Origin: Vibrio sp. 10N.261.45.E2
Lineage (GTDB): Bacteria; Pseudomonadota; Gammaproteobacteria; Enterobacterales; Vibrionaceae
Length of the DNA: 64,000 nucleotides
Reading direction: 5' to 3'
Assembly: GCF_002875705.1 (NCBI RefSeq)
Contig: NZ_MCZZ01000106.1
Span: 40,498-104,497, forward strand
A program made the translations under genes and the position numbers. Below, one piece after another: positions 53,901-61,975 of the stretch. The notes below the pieces were generated by a model. It ran no database searches. It was not told where the DNA came from and worked only from the letters and a program-made list of their open reading frames with translations. Each line of letters opens with the position of its first letter. Position 1 is the stretch's first letter.

Positions 53901-56900
53901 GAGAAATTGGAGTCGGATTAACTGTATCAGTGGCCGTTTTGATTGCCTCGACCTCTGCAGTTTTCTCTGGAGCAACTTTTCCGGCATTATCACGGGCAAG
54001 CTCAACATTTTCAGCGTGGTCAGCTTTGATGTCTTTGGTGGTCAACAATGTACCAACATCACCCAATCGCGTATCTCTCGTCTTATCAAACTCGTTGTGG
54101 TGTTTGGCAACTTCTTGTGGCACACCCGCTACTGCTGCATTGCTGGTGGTATCTTTCACAGACGATAGGTTGTCACTCATAGTGGCGAAGTTGTGCGACA
54201 TATTATTTAGCGCTTTATCTCCAATTAAAGTATCGGCTTCAGCGAATTTATTGGATATATCCATTAAGCCCGATTTCATTGAATTTATGTCTTTCGAGCC
54301 TGCTACGTCTTGATATTGGTCTGTCATTTCTTTTGAGAAAAGAACCGCCGCAGCTCGGCCTACATCGCCGTTGTAATAGCGAGTTGCGTCCTGTTGAATC
54401 TCTCGATTTCGGTCACGAGCATTCATGTCAACGACTTTACGCTCTTCCGGACTCATGTTCGAAAGTTCGGCTTTAGTGTTATAGCCATTAGCCACCCACT
54501 CTTTGAATTCATCGTGGTTGGCAGCATTAGTGAAATTGGTGCTGTAGTTTTGATTCAAGCTTTTCGCAACACCCAGTGCATGACTTGTGCTTTCTTGGAA
54601 TTGTTTCGCTGATGCGTAACTTTTCAGGTCTGCTATTGCATTTTGACCCGTTTCACCCCAGCCAGTTGTCCTTGAAAGACCGTGAACCTTTTGTATCGCC
54701 TCTTGGTTCGTATATTGAGCACCGGTTCCACCTTGTTCACTGGTAACGTACCCTAAGCTCGCTTGCAATGCCTCTGCCTCTCGCTCCGTCAGATTAAATC
54801 CGCCTTCCGCGTTAACTTGAACTTTGCCATCAAGACCAACAGAAAAATCAGATTTGCTCGTTTTCCCTACACGGTTAGTCTTATTAGTGCTTTTATCATT
54901 ACTTTTTGAATCGGTCACCTGTACTCGATCTGCTTTAGAAGAAGATGTATCTTGAACGTTATTCGTTCTGGTCACTGTACCTCGACCATTTCGTCCATTC
55001 GCCACTTTTTCAGCAGGGGTTGTAGACATTGTTTTCGAACCTTGCCCATTTGTGTATTGCGTACTATCAGAAACTTGGTTCGAAGTCTTTGCTGATTCTG
55101 ATGATTGCTGCGTAGTACCATCTCCACTTCCCCAGCTAAAATTACCACTACCCGAGCCGCCCCCACCCATCATTAACTTGCCCATGAGTTGGGTGATTTC
55201 CTGTGTATCTAAGTTTGTATTCTTCTGTAAGCCTGTCTGAATTTTTGATGCAAATTGGGCATTTTCAGAATACTGGCCAGACTCGCTTCCTTGTACACTT
55301 TTGCCTTTTTGAATCTGTGTCATGACCTGAGAGAGTTTTCCCCATGATTGTTGATGCGTGGCTTGCGTTGACTGTACTCGTGACTCCGCCATACTGGAGG
55401 TCTGAGACAAATTACTGGTCATATTCGACATACCGCCTAGTACTGGCATGTTTTGATCTTGGATCTGATTCGTTGAATGCACAACCCCGTTGTCACCCAT
55501 GGTCCAACTGTGATTACCCATTCTCAGAGAGCCATTCTTCGCCCCAATCGCGATGTCGGGTGCGACAGAACTAGGATTAACATGAGCAGTCCCTCCGATC
55601 TTGCCAGCCATACTCACGGTTGCGTATTCGCCGCCTTTTAAAAGCATATAAGCCAACATTGGAACCATTGTCGTCATGTAGGAAGCTGTCGCTATGTAAC
55701 TCCGTGCTTCGGAGTAGAAATTAGACAACCCCCCTATGGTGTAAACGGTTTTTTCAGCAATTGAAGTTTCCAAGGCATTTTGAATCGACCAGTCGAGGTA
55801 AAAGTTAATCAAAATCATCACGAATGGATACAGACCGACTAGAACCAAGAAGCGCATGTACGACACCGCGATCTTAAAACCACCATCACCAAAGATGATG
55901 AAAAACGACATGAGAGGTGCGGCAAACCACACAAATGCTTCGAAAAACGATATGGTGGCGGGAGCCATTTCAAGCCACAAGTTTCTGTCGCCAGCCATAG
56001 TGAATAAGCGTTGTTGTTTGGCTTGATATTCCATCGCATCAACAAGTTGACCGCGTGCGGAGTGACTAGCATCTAAGCCTATTGCATTCTTCTTAACATG
56101 ATAATCAAGGAAGTTATTCATTTGGAATGTATAGCTGTCCATTGAGGCTGAACCTAGCTGTTGAAGAGCCGAACTCACTTGACTTGCTGAAATACCCTTT
56201 GATTCGTTTAACTCATCGAGTCCATCAGCTAGTTTCGATTGGTCATTATCGATATAAGCACTTAGGGCAACATATGAGTCCTTACAAGACATGAATGATG
56301 CCTGTCCTTCTAAATACATGTCGATGAACCAAATTGTCGAACTCACCTCCATTGCAGCCCACGCATCGATATTCGTCAAAACATTACTAACTTTTGCTTC
56401 TTGGTATGCACCGCCGACCTCCATGTCTTTAAACAAACAGCCATGCATGTAGCTATCGATACTGCGTATAAAATCACTATCGGCATGCCCGATTGTTCGA
56501 ATATTGGGGCTATTTACTGAGCCTTCTATGGCTACAAGGGTTCTCAAAGCATCTAAGTGAGTACCTGAATTTTGAGGCATCACAAAGATGTCGCTCAAAA
56601 TATCAATGAAGGCGATTGGGACTTGTGTCGATACTGCGCCTCCGATAGCTAAACCAACTGGAATGTCAGTAAAATACGCAGACTCCCCTGTACCTGCATG
56701 TTCCACCACGATATCCACTCTCGGGTAAAAACACAGCATCCAGATAAGATATCCCTTAGCCACCGTGCCTAAAAACTCACCGCCAATTTGACCTTTTTCA
56801 AAAAATTGTTTTAATGCTGCGACGAAAAATGAGAGCACTAAGCCTAAACCGAATAGATAATTCGCTTGTCCAAAATCACCGGTTGACGGGTCAAATGCCA

Positions 56901-56967
56901 TCGACAAACCAAGAAAAACCTGTCTTGCCCATTCAAAATTACCAATGGTATATATGAGAAATTCCAT
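50995..56967 (-). CDS. traG: Giant TraG, mating-pair stabilisation protein
   Basis: F-type TraG helps pilus assembly and mating-pair stabilisation and takes part in entry exclusion. The N-terminal about 460 residues are membrane-associated, with a starting MEFLIYTIGNFEW and conserved TraG membrane segments (about 40-60, 85-110, 340-380). It is 1990 residues, about twice F TraG (938). The extra length is an Asn/Gln/Ser-rich extension (after about 480) with two repeat blocks. Two copies of a helical module are also visible: around 1310-1370 (DDQKAKVFDAI) and 1695-1755 (GDKEIVMEAI). Start ATG overlaps the traH end region closely (4 bases apart). Confidence 0.9.
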   Translation of the reverse strand: MEFLIYTIGNFEWARQVFLGLSMAFDPSTGDFGQANYLFGLGLVLSFFVAALKQFFEKGQIGGEFLGTVAKGYLIWMLCFYPRVDIVVEHAGTGESAYFTDIPVGLAIGGAVSTQVPIAFIDILSDIFVMPQNSGTHLDALRTLVAIEGSVNSPNIRTIGHADSDFIRSIDSYMHGCLFKDMEVGGAYQEAKVSNVLTNIDAWAAMEVSSTIWFIDMYLEGQASFMSCKDSYVALSAYIDNDQSKLADGLDELNESKGISASQVSSALQQLGSASMDSYTFQMNNFLDYHVKKNAIGLDASHSARGQLVDAMEYQAKQQRLFTMAGDRNLWLEMAPATISFFEAFVWFAAPLMSFFIIFGDGGFKIAVSYMRFLVLVGLYPFVMILINFYLDWSIQNALETSIAEKTVYTIGGLSNFYSEARSYIATASYMTTMVPMLAYMLLKGGEYATVSMAGKIGGTAHVNPSSVAPDIAIGAKNGSLRMGNHSWTMGDNGVVHSTNQIQDQNMPVLGGMSNMTSNLSQTSSMAESRVQSTQATHQQSWGKLSQVMTQIQKGKSVQGSESGQYSENAQFASKIQTGLQKNTNLDTQEITQLMGKLMMGGGGSGSGNFSWGSGDGTTQQSSESAKTSNQVSDSTQYTNGQGSKTMSTTPAEKVANGRNGRGTVTRTNNVQDTSSSKADRVQVTDSKSNDKSTNKTNRVGKTSKSDFSVGLDGKVQVNAEGGFNLTEREAEALQASLGYVTSEQGGTGAQYTNQEAIQKVHGLSRTTGWGETGQNAIADLKSYASAKQFQESTSHALGVAKSLNQNYSTNFTNAANHDEFKEWVANGYNTKAELSNMSPEERKVVDMNARDRNREIQQDATRYYNGDVGRAAAVLFSKEMTDQYQDVAGSKDINSMKSGLMDISNKFAEADTLIGDKALNNMSHNFATMSDNLSSVKDTTSNAAVAGVPQEVAKHHNEFDKTRDTRLGDVGTLLTTKDIKADHAENVELARDNAGKVAPEKTAEVEAIKTATDTVNPTPISQEVKSAAKDAGGLVNGVAASLVSQVHSATEQQLSEPAKENMKHLESPLNKGADLLTRPQIATNPSARDFGLTTNSEGVYGAAVIALTSDENTLNKDGLLSDTEIKHHNNAVGNIEQLRTQMSEDESFAKEVGGLASGKYTMEALEDYKLFMGGSKDGFRDVDYNNVAHVASTLGTKLSDEQVSNLSEQSEVNKNYDVVNGKLLSKHNFQIGTEDGAEHQKAYHAAKDTPNDVKLSQLEATGKEQNEAAIKEGQSNGTTPLTGVNDAVANTAVPGSKPSNEPLQVPSSMNKFAETAAQSIALMEASDGSGMTDDQKAKVFDAIEKNTMTVKEGSQLFNSVGSGEVTANQAISEVEDKEQLLASNQNNGVVGESAGGNNEPAPVAPSTTVQTQQNSQGNELTGMAKLASMVVSALPSTLSPTNNENDQSLSQNNGNQGTPESNTEPKQDRAGSEDTLKNQGPTAQPSTFTPAPQVSSATPQQAADTVATNPESSQPQSETLVASASPQKTTDSVASNPRPVSSEQQQAPQSSTVTPATQVASATPQQAADTVSTNPDSSQPQPATQVASVSPQKTTDSVALNPRPVGSEQQQAPQSSTVTPATQVASASPQKTTDSVASNPSPANSEQDGPANLGQFANIPNTQADDVPNNEYKVGNQTQLAALNDPNSPTVTGSGAMDQALLESSQFSGMADGDKEIVMEAIANGQLTADEGVEIFNAVQSGDINSEDAILIANGTKELSNVMSEQLASNNTGTQINEPTQHIDQSGANSSVIEGRDQATTGQFETQLASESTSQFDNSTAPYNGTDNDTEVRESGSQLASTSFDAPNEGTTESSPSVFEASEQPVNDHSDTEVAMSSPNQIDNSTAPYNGNDTDTEVRESGSQLASTSFEAPNDGTTDSNPPAPNADLDNNGGKLDIARALTTGDKTNLEMDADEIINGDKLDTVVGLGGSVGEIDGDVNYDQDTKLT
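51190..51540 (-). repeat. Tandem repeat near traG C-terminus
   Basis: Two long, near-identical units of about 200 bases (starting near 51203 and 51409) encode STAPYNG..DTEVRESGSQLASTSF..APN..TT. Coding, part of the TraG extension. Confidence 0.7.
52045..52500 (-). repeat. Tandem repeat in traG
   Basis: About two and a half copies of a 198-base unit (for example near 52152 and 52350) encode ATPQQAADTV and ASPQKTTDSV blocks. Such repeats can expand or contract, so TraG length may vary between relatives. Confidence 0.75.
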
Positions 56968-56970
56968 GAC

Positions 56971-58377
56971 TTAGTTCTCCATACTCTTGTCTACTAACAT
57001 ATTCAATCGGGTGCGAGAGTCTTGTTGTTCATAATATCGCTCAACAATATCCATCTGATTGTTCAATCTCTCTCTAGCTTCTTTGATGTAAGCTTGTGCG
57101 TTTGCGTCACTATCTGCTTTGGCCGCAATAGCAACCGCATCTAAATAAGAACGGGCAGAGGCATAAAATTGCATCGCAAAGTTATAAGCATATTCATTGG
57201 CAATTGCTTCGTAATAGCCTTTAACCTCGTCGCTTTTCTTGTATTTGGTCGCAAGTAGTTCGATATAGCCATACACATCCATACCGCCACCTTGTATGAT
57301 CGATTTCTGTGTTGGCCCAAAGTCATTAGAGCCGCGAGCCCCTGTGCGATAAATTTCAAGCACACCCGATGTACCATCTGTCGTACCATCTAGCGCTTCT
57401 AAGAACTGAATATTTAACGGTTGCCAATCGATAGTTTCTTGTGAAATATCCAAACACTTCGAACTCGCGACCGTATCTGGGTTCCCATCATCACACTTCA
57501 ACCGTGTCACTTGGTCACTGGTGTCAAAACCACCAAAGGATATATCTAGAAGGGTAAGTGTTGGCGGTACTGGAGTTGTCGCAATTGAAGAGGTTTCAAC
57601 GCCTTGTGCGTCTGGGTTGGTGTTATCAGCTACATCGCGAATTTCCGTACCGACCAGCGACATAACAGTTTCTGAAAATCTAGGAAAGAAATCAGCGGCA
57701 CCGACATTCATTTTTGAAGTTCTCATACCATTGATCAACAGGTTACCCGTCAACAGTTCCTGACCGTTCTGCACTTTTTGCGAAAGTTCAAGCAATGAAG
57801 TTCCCGGAACCATGTTTTGAAACCAATCGGCAGAATCGGTCGCGACGCCAGTAGAATTCGCAGCTTGGCCAATCGCTAAAGTATCTTTGATGGATTGTTC
57901 ATATGGACCAACCGCATTAGCCATTAATGCCTGACCCGCTTCACATGAATTTTTGAAAAACTGATTCCATTCATCCATCGCTTTCTTCAAGGATTTAATA
58001 TTGGCAGCACATGTCGGACACAACGCATCAAGAGCAAGGTTGAATGCATACGACGCACTACCAGCGGCAATTTGTCTCATTGAGTTTTGCAGCATCCCAG
58101 TTAAATCCTTGATCATCGAAAACGAACCAAGGTTAAGGTCAATCCCGTTGCATCCCGCTTTCATTGACGGGCCTTGAAAATTAACTATGTTTGGATCGTG
58201 ACTCTTAACACGGTATGAAAACGACCCGAGGGCAATGGCTTTCTTATTACTCGTTTCATAATCCACAACACCATGTCCAGTGGAGTATCCATTGAAGACG
58301 TCTTGCATTGGGTTTGCCAACACATTGAGCGAGCACGTCATCGAAACGGCAATGATAAAAGACCTAATACGTTTCAT
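56971..58377 (-). CDS. traH: TraH, F-type conjugation protein
   Basis: A periplasmic/outer-membrane-associated TraH, needed for pilus assembly. ATG 58377 has AGGAGGC upstream and a signal peptide (ends VLA-N, about 1-20); 468 residues. Conserved TraH region: GYSTGHGVVDYETS, and cysteines in LCPTC near 120-125. Overlaps the upstream gene by 14 bases. Confidence 0.93.
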   Translation of the reverse strand: MKRIRSFIIAVSMTCSLNVLANPMQDVFNGYSTGHGVVDYETSNKKAIALGSFSYRVKSHDPNIVNFQGPSMKAGCNGIDLNLGSFSMIKDLTGMLQNSMRQIAAGSASYAFNLALDALCPTCAANIKSLKKAMDEWNQFFKNSCEAGQALMANAVGPYEQSIKDTLAIGQAANSTGVATDSADWFQNMVPGTSLLELSQKVQNGQELLTGNLLINGMRTSKMNVGAADFFPRFSETVMSLVGTEIRDVADNTNPDAQGVETSSIATTPVPPTLTLLDISFGGFDTSDQVTRLKCDDGNPDTVASSKCLDISQETIDWQPLNIQFLEALDGTTDGTSGVLEIYRTGARGSNDFGPTQKSIIQGGGMDVYGYIELLATKYKKSDEVKGYYEAIANEYAYNFAMQFYASARSYLDAVAIAAKADSDANAQAYIKEARERLNNQMDIVERYYEQQDSRTRLNMLVDKSMEN

Positions 58378-58888
58378 GATGGATTGCCTCCTGCGGTTTG
58401 GCCTCTGCACTCACCACACTTTGTTTAGTGATTGATTCTGTCGTAGGTATTAATGGCAAAACATTAAGTACGAGTTCTTTCGCTATTTCATAACTGTCTT
58501 CGAGTACTACTCGCTCGTAAAATTGATATTCACCAGGTTCAACTGAGTTCGGGTCTGTCATATGTAACTTGGCAAGTTCATAGCTGGCTGACTCCGCAGA
58601 ACTGTAGGCCGTTAACGCTTCTGGGATTTCGAGTACCAGTGCTTCATAACGTAAAACAGGGAGTAAACTGGAATAGAAATTCAACAAGTTGACCTTTAAT
58701 GCATAGATATCGTTTTTATTTGAGCTGATAGCGCCAAATAAACGCTGATAATCCGGCATTTCTACGATCTGAGCTTTAAAAGAGTGAGGGGGAATGTTTG
58801 TCTGCGATGACGTAATCACGGGCTCTTGTGATTCCTTAGCCATCACTAATGTACTGAATGTCAGTAAAACCACTGATATACGCTTCAT
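58364..58888 (-). CDS. Exported protein between traF and traH
   Basis: ATG 58888 with AGGA 7 bases upstream starts a signal peptide (ends about MAKE); 174 residues. A soluble helical protein of no recognised family. It overlaps traH by 14 bases, and lies where other F-type systems carry short accessory genes. Confidence 0.7.
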   Translation of the reverse strand: MKRISVVLLTFSTLVMAKESQEPVITSSQTNIPPHSFKAQIVEMPDYQRLFGAISSNKNDIYALKVNLLNFYSSLLPVLRYEALVLEIPEALTAYSSAESASYELAKLHMTDPNSVEPGEYQFYERVVLEDSYEIAKELVLNVLPLIPTTESITKQSVVSAEAKPQEAIHHETY

Positions 58889-58987
58889 GACCATATCCTG
58901 ATAGAGAATTATGGTTAGTGTTACTTAACGCCAGAGCAAAAAATTCAAATAGCGAGCCTTTTTTCGGTAATTAACATGCTATTGATA

Positions 58988-59022
58988 TAAAAAAAGCCTG
59001 CTCATTGGATAATGAACAGGCT
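58988..59022 (-). terminator. Terminator after traF
   Basis: A hairpin AGCCTG...CAGGCT (58995-59000 and 59017-59022) with further pairing inside, followed on the minus strand by a run of T. It may partly end the activator-traF transcript. Confidence 0.75.
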
Positions 59023-59044
59023 CTAAAATTGAGGATATAAAGGA

Positions 59045-59992
59045 TTAGTACCCTTGTTTGACTCGCAAATTCGATTCTAGAATTTCAACCAAATAGTCTG
59101 CGTCGTTGAGAGCTCTTTCCTCATCAATGTCTTCAAATCGCGTGATTTGCTGCAACGACTCTACGGCAGAAGCGTCGTTAAATTGCTGCTCTGTGATCAC
59201 ATTAGCGGTTTTCGCCTGAATAAGAACTAAGCGAATAATTTCACTCTCCGTGACAATACCTTGAGATATTGGAGCAACAAACTCACCACGGTTTCCAACT
59301 AAAAATAGCGCTGGCACCCTTTGAACACCTAACTCCTTATATTTTTGGTTTGTATCCGGTTGGAACTCCGGAAACATTCCGTTTTCCATAGGTGCTAAGT
59401 CGATACTGATCGCATTGACATTAAAGCCGTACTTGCTCATCAAGCGTTGGACAATCGGTGCTTGACGTTTACAGTATTCACAAGTGCTCTCAAAAAAGAA
59501 CCATAGCCCTGCTTCTTGGGCAATGTCTTGGACAACTTGCTGTTCAGCACGGTTCTTAGCTTCATTCTTAGCATTAAGAGCAAAACTTGACGTTGGCCTT
59601 GCTTGAGTTTCATCAAGAAGAGGGTTGTTAATCACGTCATGCATCCAAGCCTCCCTAAAAGCCGTAGATTTATCCATGATGACGCGCTGAAGATAGCGAG
59701 CACGTTGTATGTTTTCAGGAGAAGGGTCATCAATCGCTTTCCCAACGAAGCCCATAAAGTGAGCCCGTAGCCATTTTGCCGACATCGGTTCAGGACCGGA
59801 CTTAGCGGAACTTGCAGGGGGAGCCGAAATAGGTGGTGGCTCGGGTTTTATAGGTTCTTCAGGTTCTGGTTCTCCATAGAAGTGCCAACCTTGGGGCTCA
59901 CTGGTGTCATTAACCCAATTTGCGTCTGCATGTGCAGTTACTGAAAAAATCGCTGAACTTACAACACACAGACTAAGATAGATGAATTTCAT
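59045..59992 (-). CDS. traF: TraF, F-type conjugation protein
   Basis: A periplasmic thioredoxin-like protein of the F-type TraF family (not the peptidase at 2647). 315 residues, signal peptide (ends TAHA), a proline-rich linker, then a helical part and a thioredoxin fold with a CEYC active pair near residues 171-174. The cis-proline box VPALFLV follows near 240. It is needed for pilus assembly and may help fold cysteine-rich TraN, TraU and TraH. Starts 3 bases after the FlhC-like stop. Confidence 0.92.
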   Translation of the reverse strand: MKFIYLSLCVVSSAIFSVTAHADANWVNDTSEPQGWHFYGEPEPEEPIKPEPPPISAPPASSAKSGPEPMSAKWLRAHFMGFVGKAIDDPSPENIQRARYLQRVIMDKSTAFREAWMHDVINNPLLDETQARPTSSFALNAKNEAKNRAEQQVVQDIAQEAGLWFFFESTCEYCKRQAPIVQRLMSKYGFNVNAISIDLAPMENGMFPEFQPDTNQKYKELGVQRVPALFLVGNRGEFVAPISQGIVTESEIIRLVLIQAKTANVITEQQFNDASAVESLQQITRFEDIDEERALNDADYLVEILESNLRVKQGY

Positions 59993-59995
59993 ATC

Positions 59996-60541
59996 CTAAA
60001 CCTCTGCAGTTTTAGCCTTACGACGGTTTCTGATTCTCTCTGCACGACAGTGAGCACAACCACTACCTGGTCTTTCAGTGTGGCCAATGAACTTAGTACC
60101 ACAATCACACGGAAAGATGTGTATCGTCCCATCGCCAATTCTATGTAGGATTTGTACGAAACGATTAAAGTTTACGTGATTGCGAATATCTTCACTGGAC
60201 TCATCAAATACTCTCGCATACGCATCTAACATTTTGTCTATGTTATTGCGAAGCGGCTGTTTGACGGCTGGGTCATCAGAGAGAATTGAATAATAAGCCC
60301 ATAACTTATTACATATGGGGAAAGCTTCAGGTACTTGATGAATGAAACTCGCGTCTTTACCCATTCTAGATTTTTTGAAATCGTGGTCCATTCGAAGCAG
60401 CTCATGTTGAGCTGACTTTGGCACCTGACCCAATAGATCTTTTATCGTGGCTGCGTTGGCACCAAATCGGACTAAATCAAGCGCTCTGGTTTCCAAATTC
60501 AGCGCCATTTCAGACGCTGCAGATACTTTTATCTCAGACAT
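59996..60541 (-). CDS. FlhC-like transcriptional activator (compare SetC/AcaC)
   Basis: 181 residues. The helical core is like FlhC, and the C-terminal CDCG...GCAHC (about residues 144-166) is the zinc-binding cysteine cluster of that family. In SXT and IncA-C elements FlhC-like SetC/AcaC works with an FlhD-like partner to switch on transfer. The neighbour upstream is FlhD-like. It is transcribed with the FlhD-like gene and traF. No ligand. Confidence 0.85.
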   Translation of the reverse strand: MSEIKVSAASEMALNLETRALDLVRFGANAATIKDLLGQVPKSAQHELLRMDHDFKKSRMGKDASFIHQVPEAFPICNKLWAYYSILSDDPAVKQPLRNNIDKMLDAYARVFDESSEDIRNHVNFNRFVQILHRIGDGTIHIFPCDCGTKFIGHTERPGSGCAHCRAERIRNRRKAKTAEV

Positions 60542-60576
60542 ATGGCTATCCTTTTCAAATTGTGAACTTGTCGAAT

Positions 60577-61251
60577 TTAGATCAGAGATGTTAGTGAACG
60601 CATTCTTATACGTTCGACACCAACATGGTGATTCTGAAATTCCTTAGTTTCTAAAGCGTTCAACATCTCGGCTTCGGTTCCCTCATGAAATACGAAAGGA
60701 TTGATACCTGCAGAAGTGAATCGCACAATTTGAAACAACTCAAAACCCGAAAATTTGGTTATTTCTTGCTGAGTTGCCATTAACTCAATCATGGCAGAAT
60801 GGGGGTCGGTTTGAGCAAGGTTGTGCATAGCGAGAATTAAAGATTGGCACTGGAAACTCATCTCATTGATCGAAGGTGTTGTTTCAGAAGTAACATTGAG
60901 ATAAGAATTTAAGCTGTTACGGTAGTTTTCAAACTGACCAGTTTCGATTGCAGTATTGAGTACCGACAAACCTGTTTGCTTTGTGCAGCCAGAACGTAAC
61001 GGGGCAAGTGTAAAGATATGATGCTGTGACTCAGCAAACTTCTCCAGTGTCTGTGGACTAATGCTTACAAATCGCTCTACGTCGATATTAGTAAGGAAAT
61101 TTATTTGAGTGGAGCATTCTCTGTTAGTTACAACAGATTGGTGTGCAGCAGACAATATACGAGCTGAGATTGCACGCACAGCTGCCAAGTGGCCTAGACG
61201 TTTCATAAGTAAATCTTCCATGCTTTTACGCAGTTTGATAGATCCCAACAT
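60577..61251 (-). CDS. FlhD-like activator with two FlhD-type modules
   Basis: 224 residues, about twice FlhD (about 115). Two FlhD-like stretches are visible. The first (about 23-80) ends ISPQTLEKFAESQHHIF, matching FlhD's LTLPQMVKLAETNQLVC. The second (about 135-195) has LILAMHNLAQTDPHSAMIEL, matching FlhD's LLAQRL..QDKASAMFRL. So it may be a fused FlhD pair. The partner gene downstream is FlhC-like, 35 bases away. Starts at 61251, 61221 or 61206 are possible. I infer a role in turning on transfer. Confidence 0.7.
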   Translation of the reverse strand: MLGSIKLRKSMEDLLMKRLGHLAAVRAISARILSAAHQSVVTNRECSTQINFLTNIDVERFVSISPQTLEKFAESQHHIFTLAPLRSGCTKQTGLSVLNTAIETGQFENYRNSLNSYLNVTSETTPSINEMSFQCQSLILAMHNLAQTDPHSAMIELMATQQEITKFSGFELFQIVRFTSAGINPFVFHEGTEAEMLNALETKEFQNHHVGVERIRMRSLTSLI

Positions 61252-61317
61252 TGATCTTCAAACACCTTACTAAGCTCACCACGAGCGTTGTTCGGTTGCG
61301 TTTACAGTATTGACGTT

Positions 61318-61333
61318 GTGTTCATTTATACAA
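61318..61333 (-). promoter_or_regulatory. Degenerate LexA-like site before the FlhD-like gene
   Basis: On the minus strand TTGTATAAATGAACAC shares the 14-base core TGTATAAATGAACA with the umuD LexA box, but both outer bases of the CTGT...ACAG consensus differ. It may be a weak LexA site, or chance. Confidence 0.35.
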
Positions 61334-61477
61334 AAAACGAATTCCATAATACGCAATTTGTTTTAGTGAACATTTGGATTATTGCATAAATGTATAAAAT
61401 CACAACAATGTTTACAAAAAAACACACACATTCTCAACTTTAAGTCTTGACTTATTGTGAATGTACCATGTTAAACC

Positions 61478-61972
61478 TTAACTTATTAACCCGCTCGAAG
61501 TCAGATTATCCACAAGTTCCGAAGATACTAAATCCGCAGGTTCTGGCTGTGGTGATTTAGCGTTAGGTATCTCAGGAGTATTTTGGGAAGAACCGCGTTC
61601 GTGGTTAGTGTTCACGTTACCCAAAAATCGATTAACTATTTCGTCGCCAAATTGGTGATATAACAGACCCAATTGGAAAAGAATTGGTAGTAACCAACTT
61701 CTGTTTTCACAATGATTCAATTCGTCTAACAAAATGGGGAATTCACGTTTAGATATACGAAATCTCTCGTTAACCTTGTCGCCGTTAAACGGCATAGTCA
61801 GCTCAACTTGCGAAGATATTTTTTCCCAGTTAGATTCGTGTATTCGCTTAATGACTGCGCCTTTGTTTAGTATTCGGCGCAACATGATGCGCTTAAACTT
61901 TGGACTAACGGGAATTTCAAGAGTCCCACTTTCTATCCAAGTCGACAGGTTAACATCGATACTATTATTCAT
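61478..61972 (-). CDS. ParR-like partition adaptor
   Basis: 164 residues immediately downstream of the ParM-like gene (3 bases between), where ParR/StbB sits in R1-type systems. A charged N-terminal part rich in arginine/lysine (about 25-75) could bind the centromere; the C-terminal end is disordered-looking with a final SSGLIS, where ParR contacts ParM. Identity assigned by position and composition. Confidence 0.55.
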   Translation of the reverse strand: MNNSIDVNLSTWIESGTLEIPVSPKFKRIMLRRILNKGAVIKRIHESNWEKISSQVELTMPFNGDKVNERFRISKREFPILLDELNHCENRSWLLPILFQLGLLYHQFGDEIVNRFLGNVNTNHERGSSQNTPEIPNAKSPQPEPADLVSSELVDNLTSSGLIS

Positions 61973-61975
61973 AAG

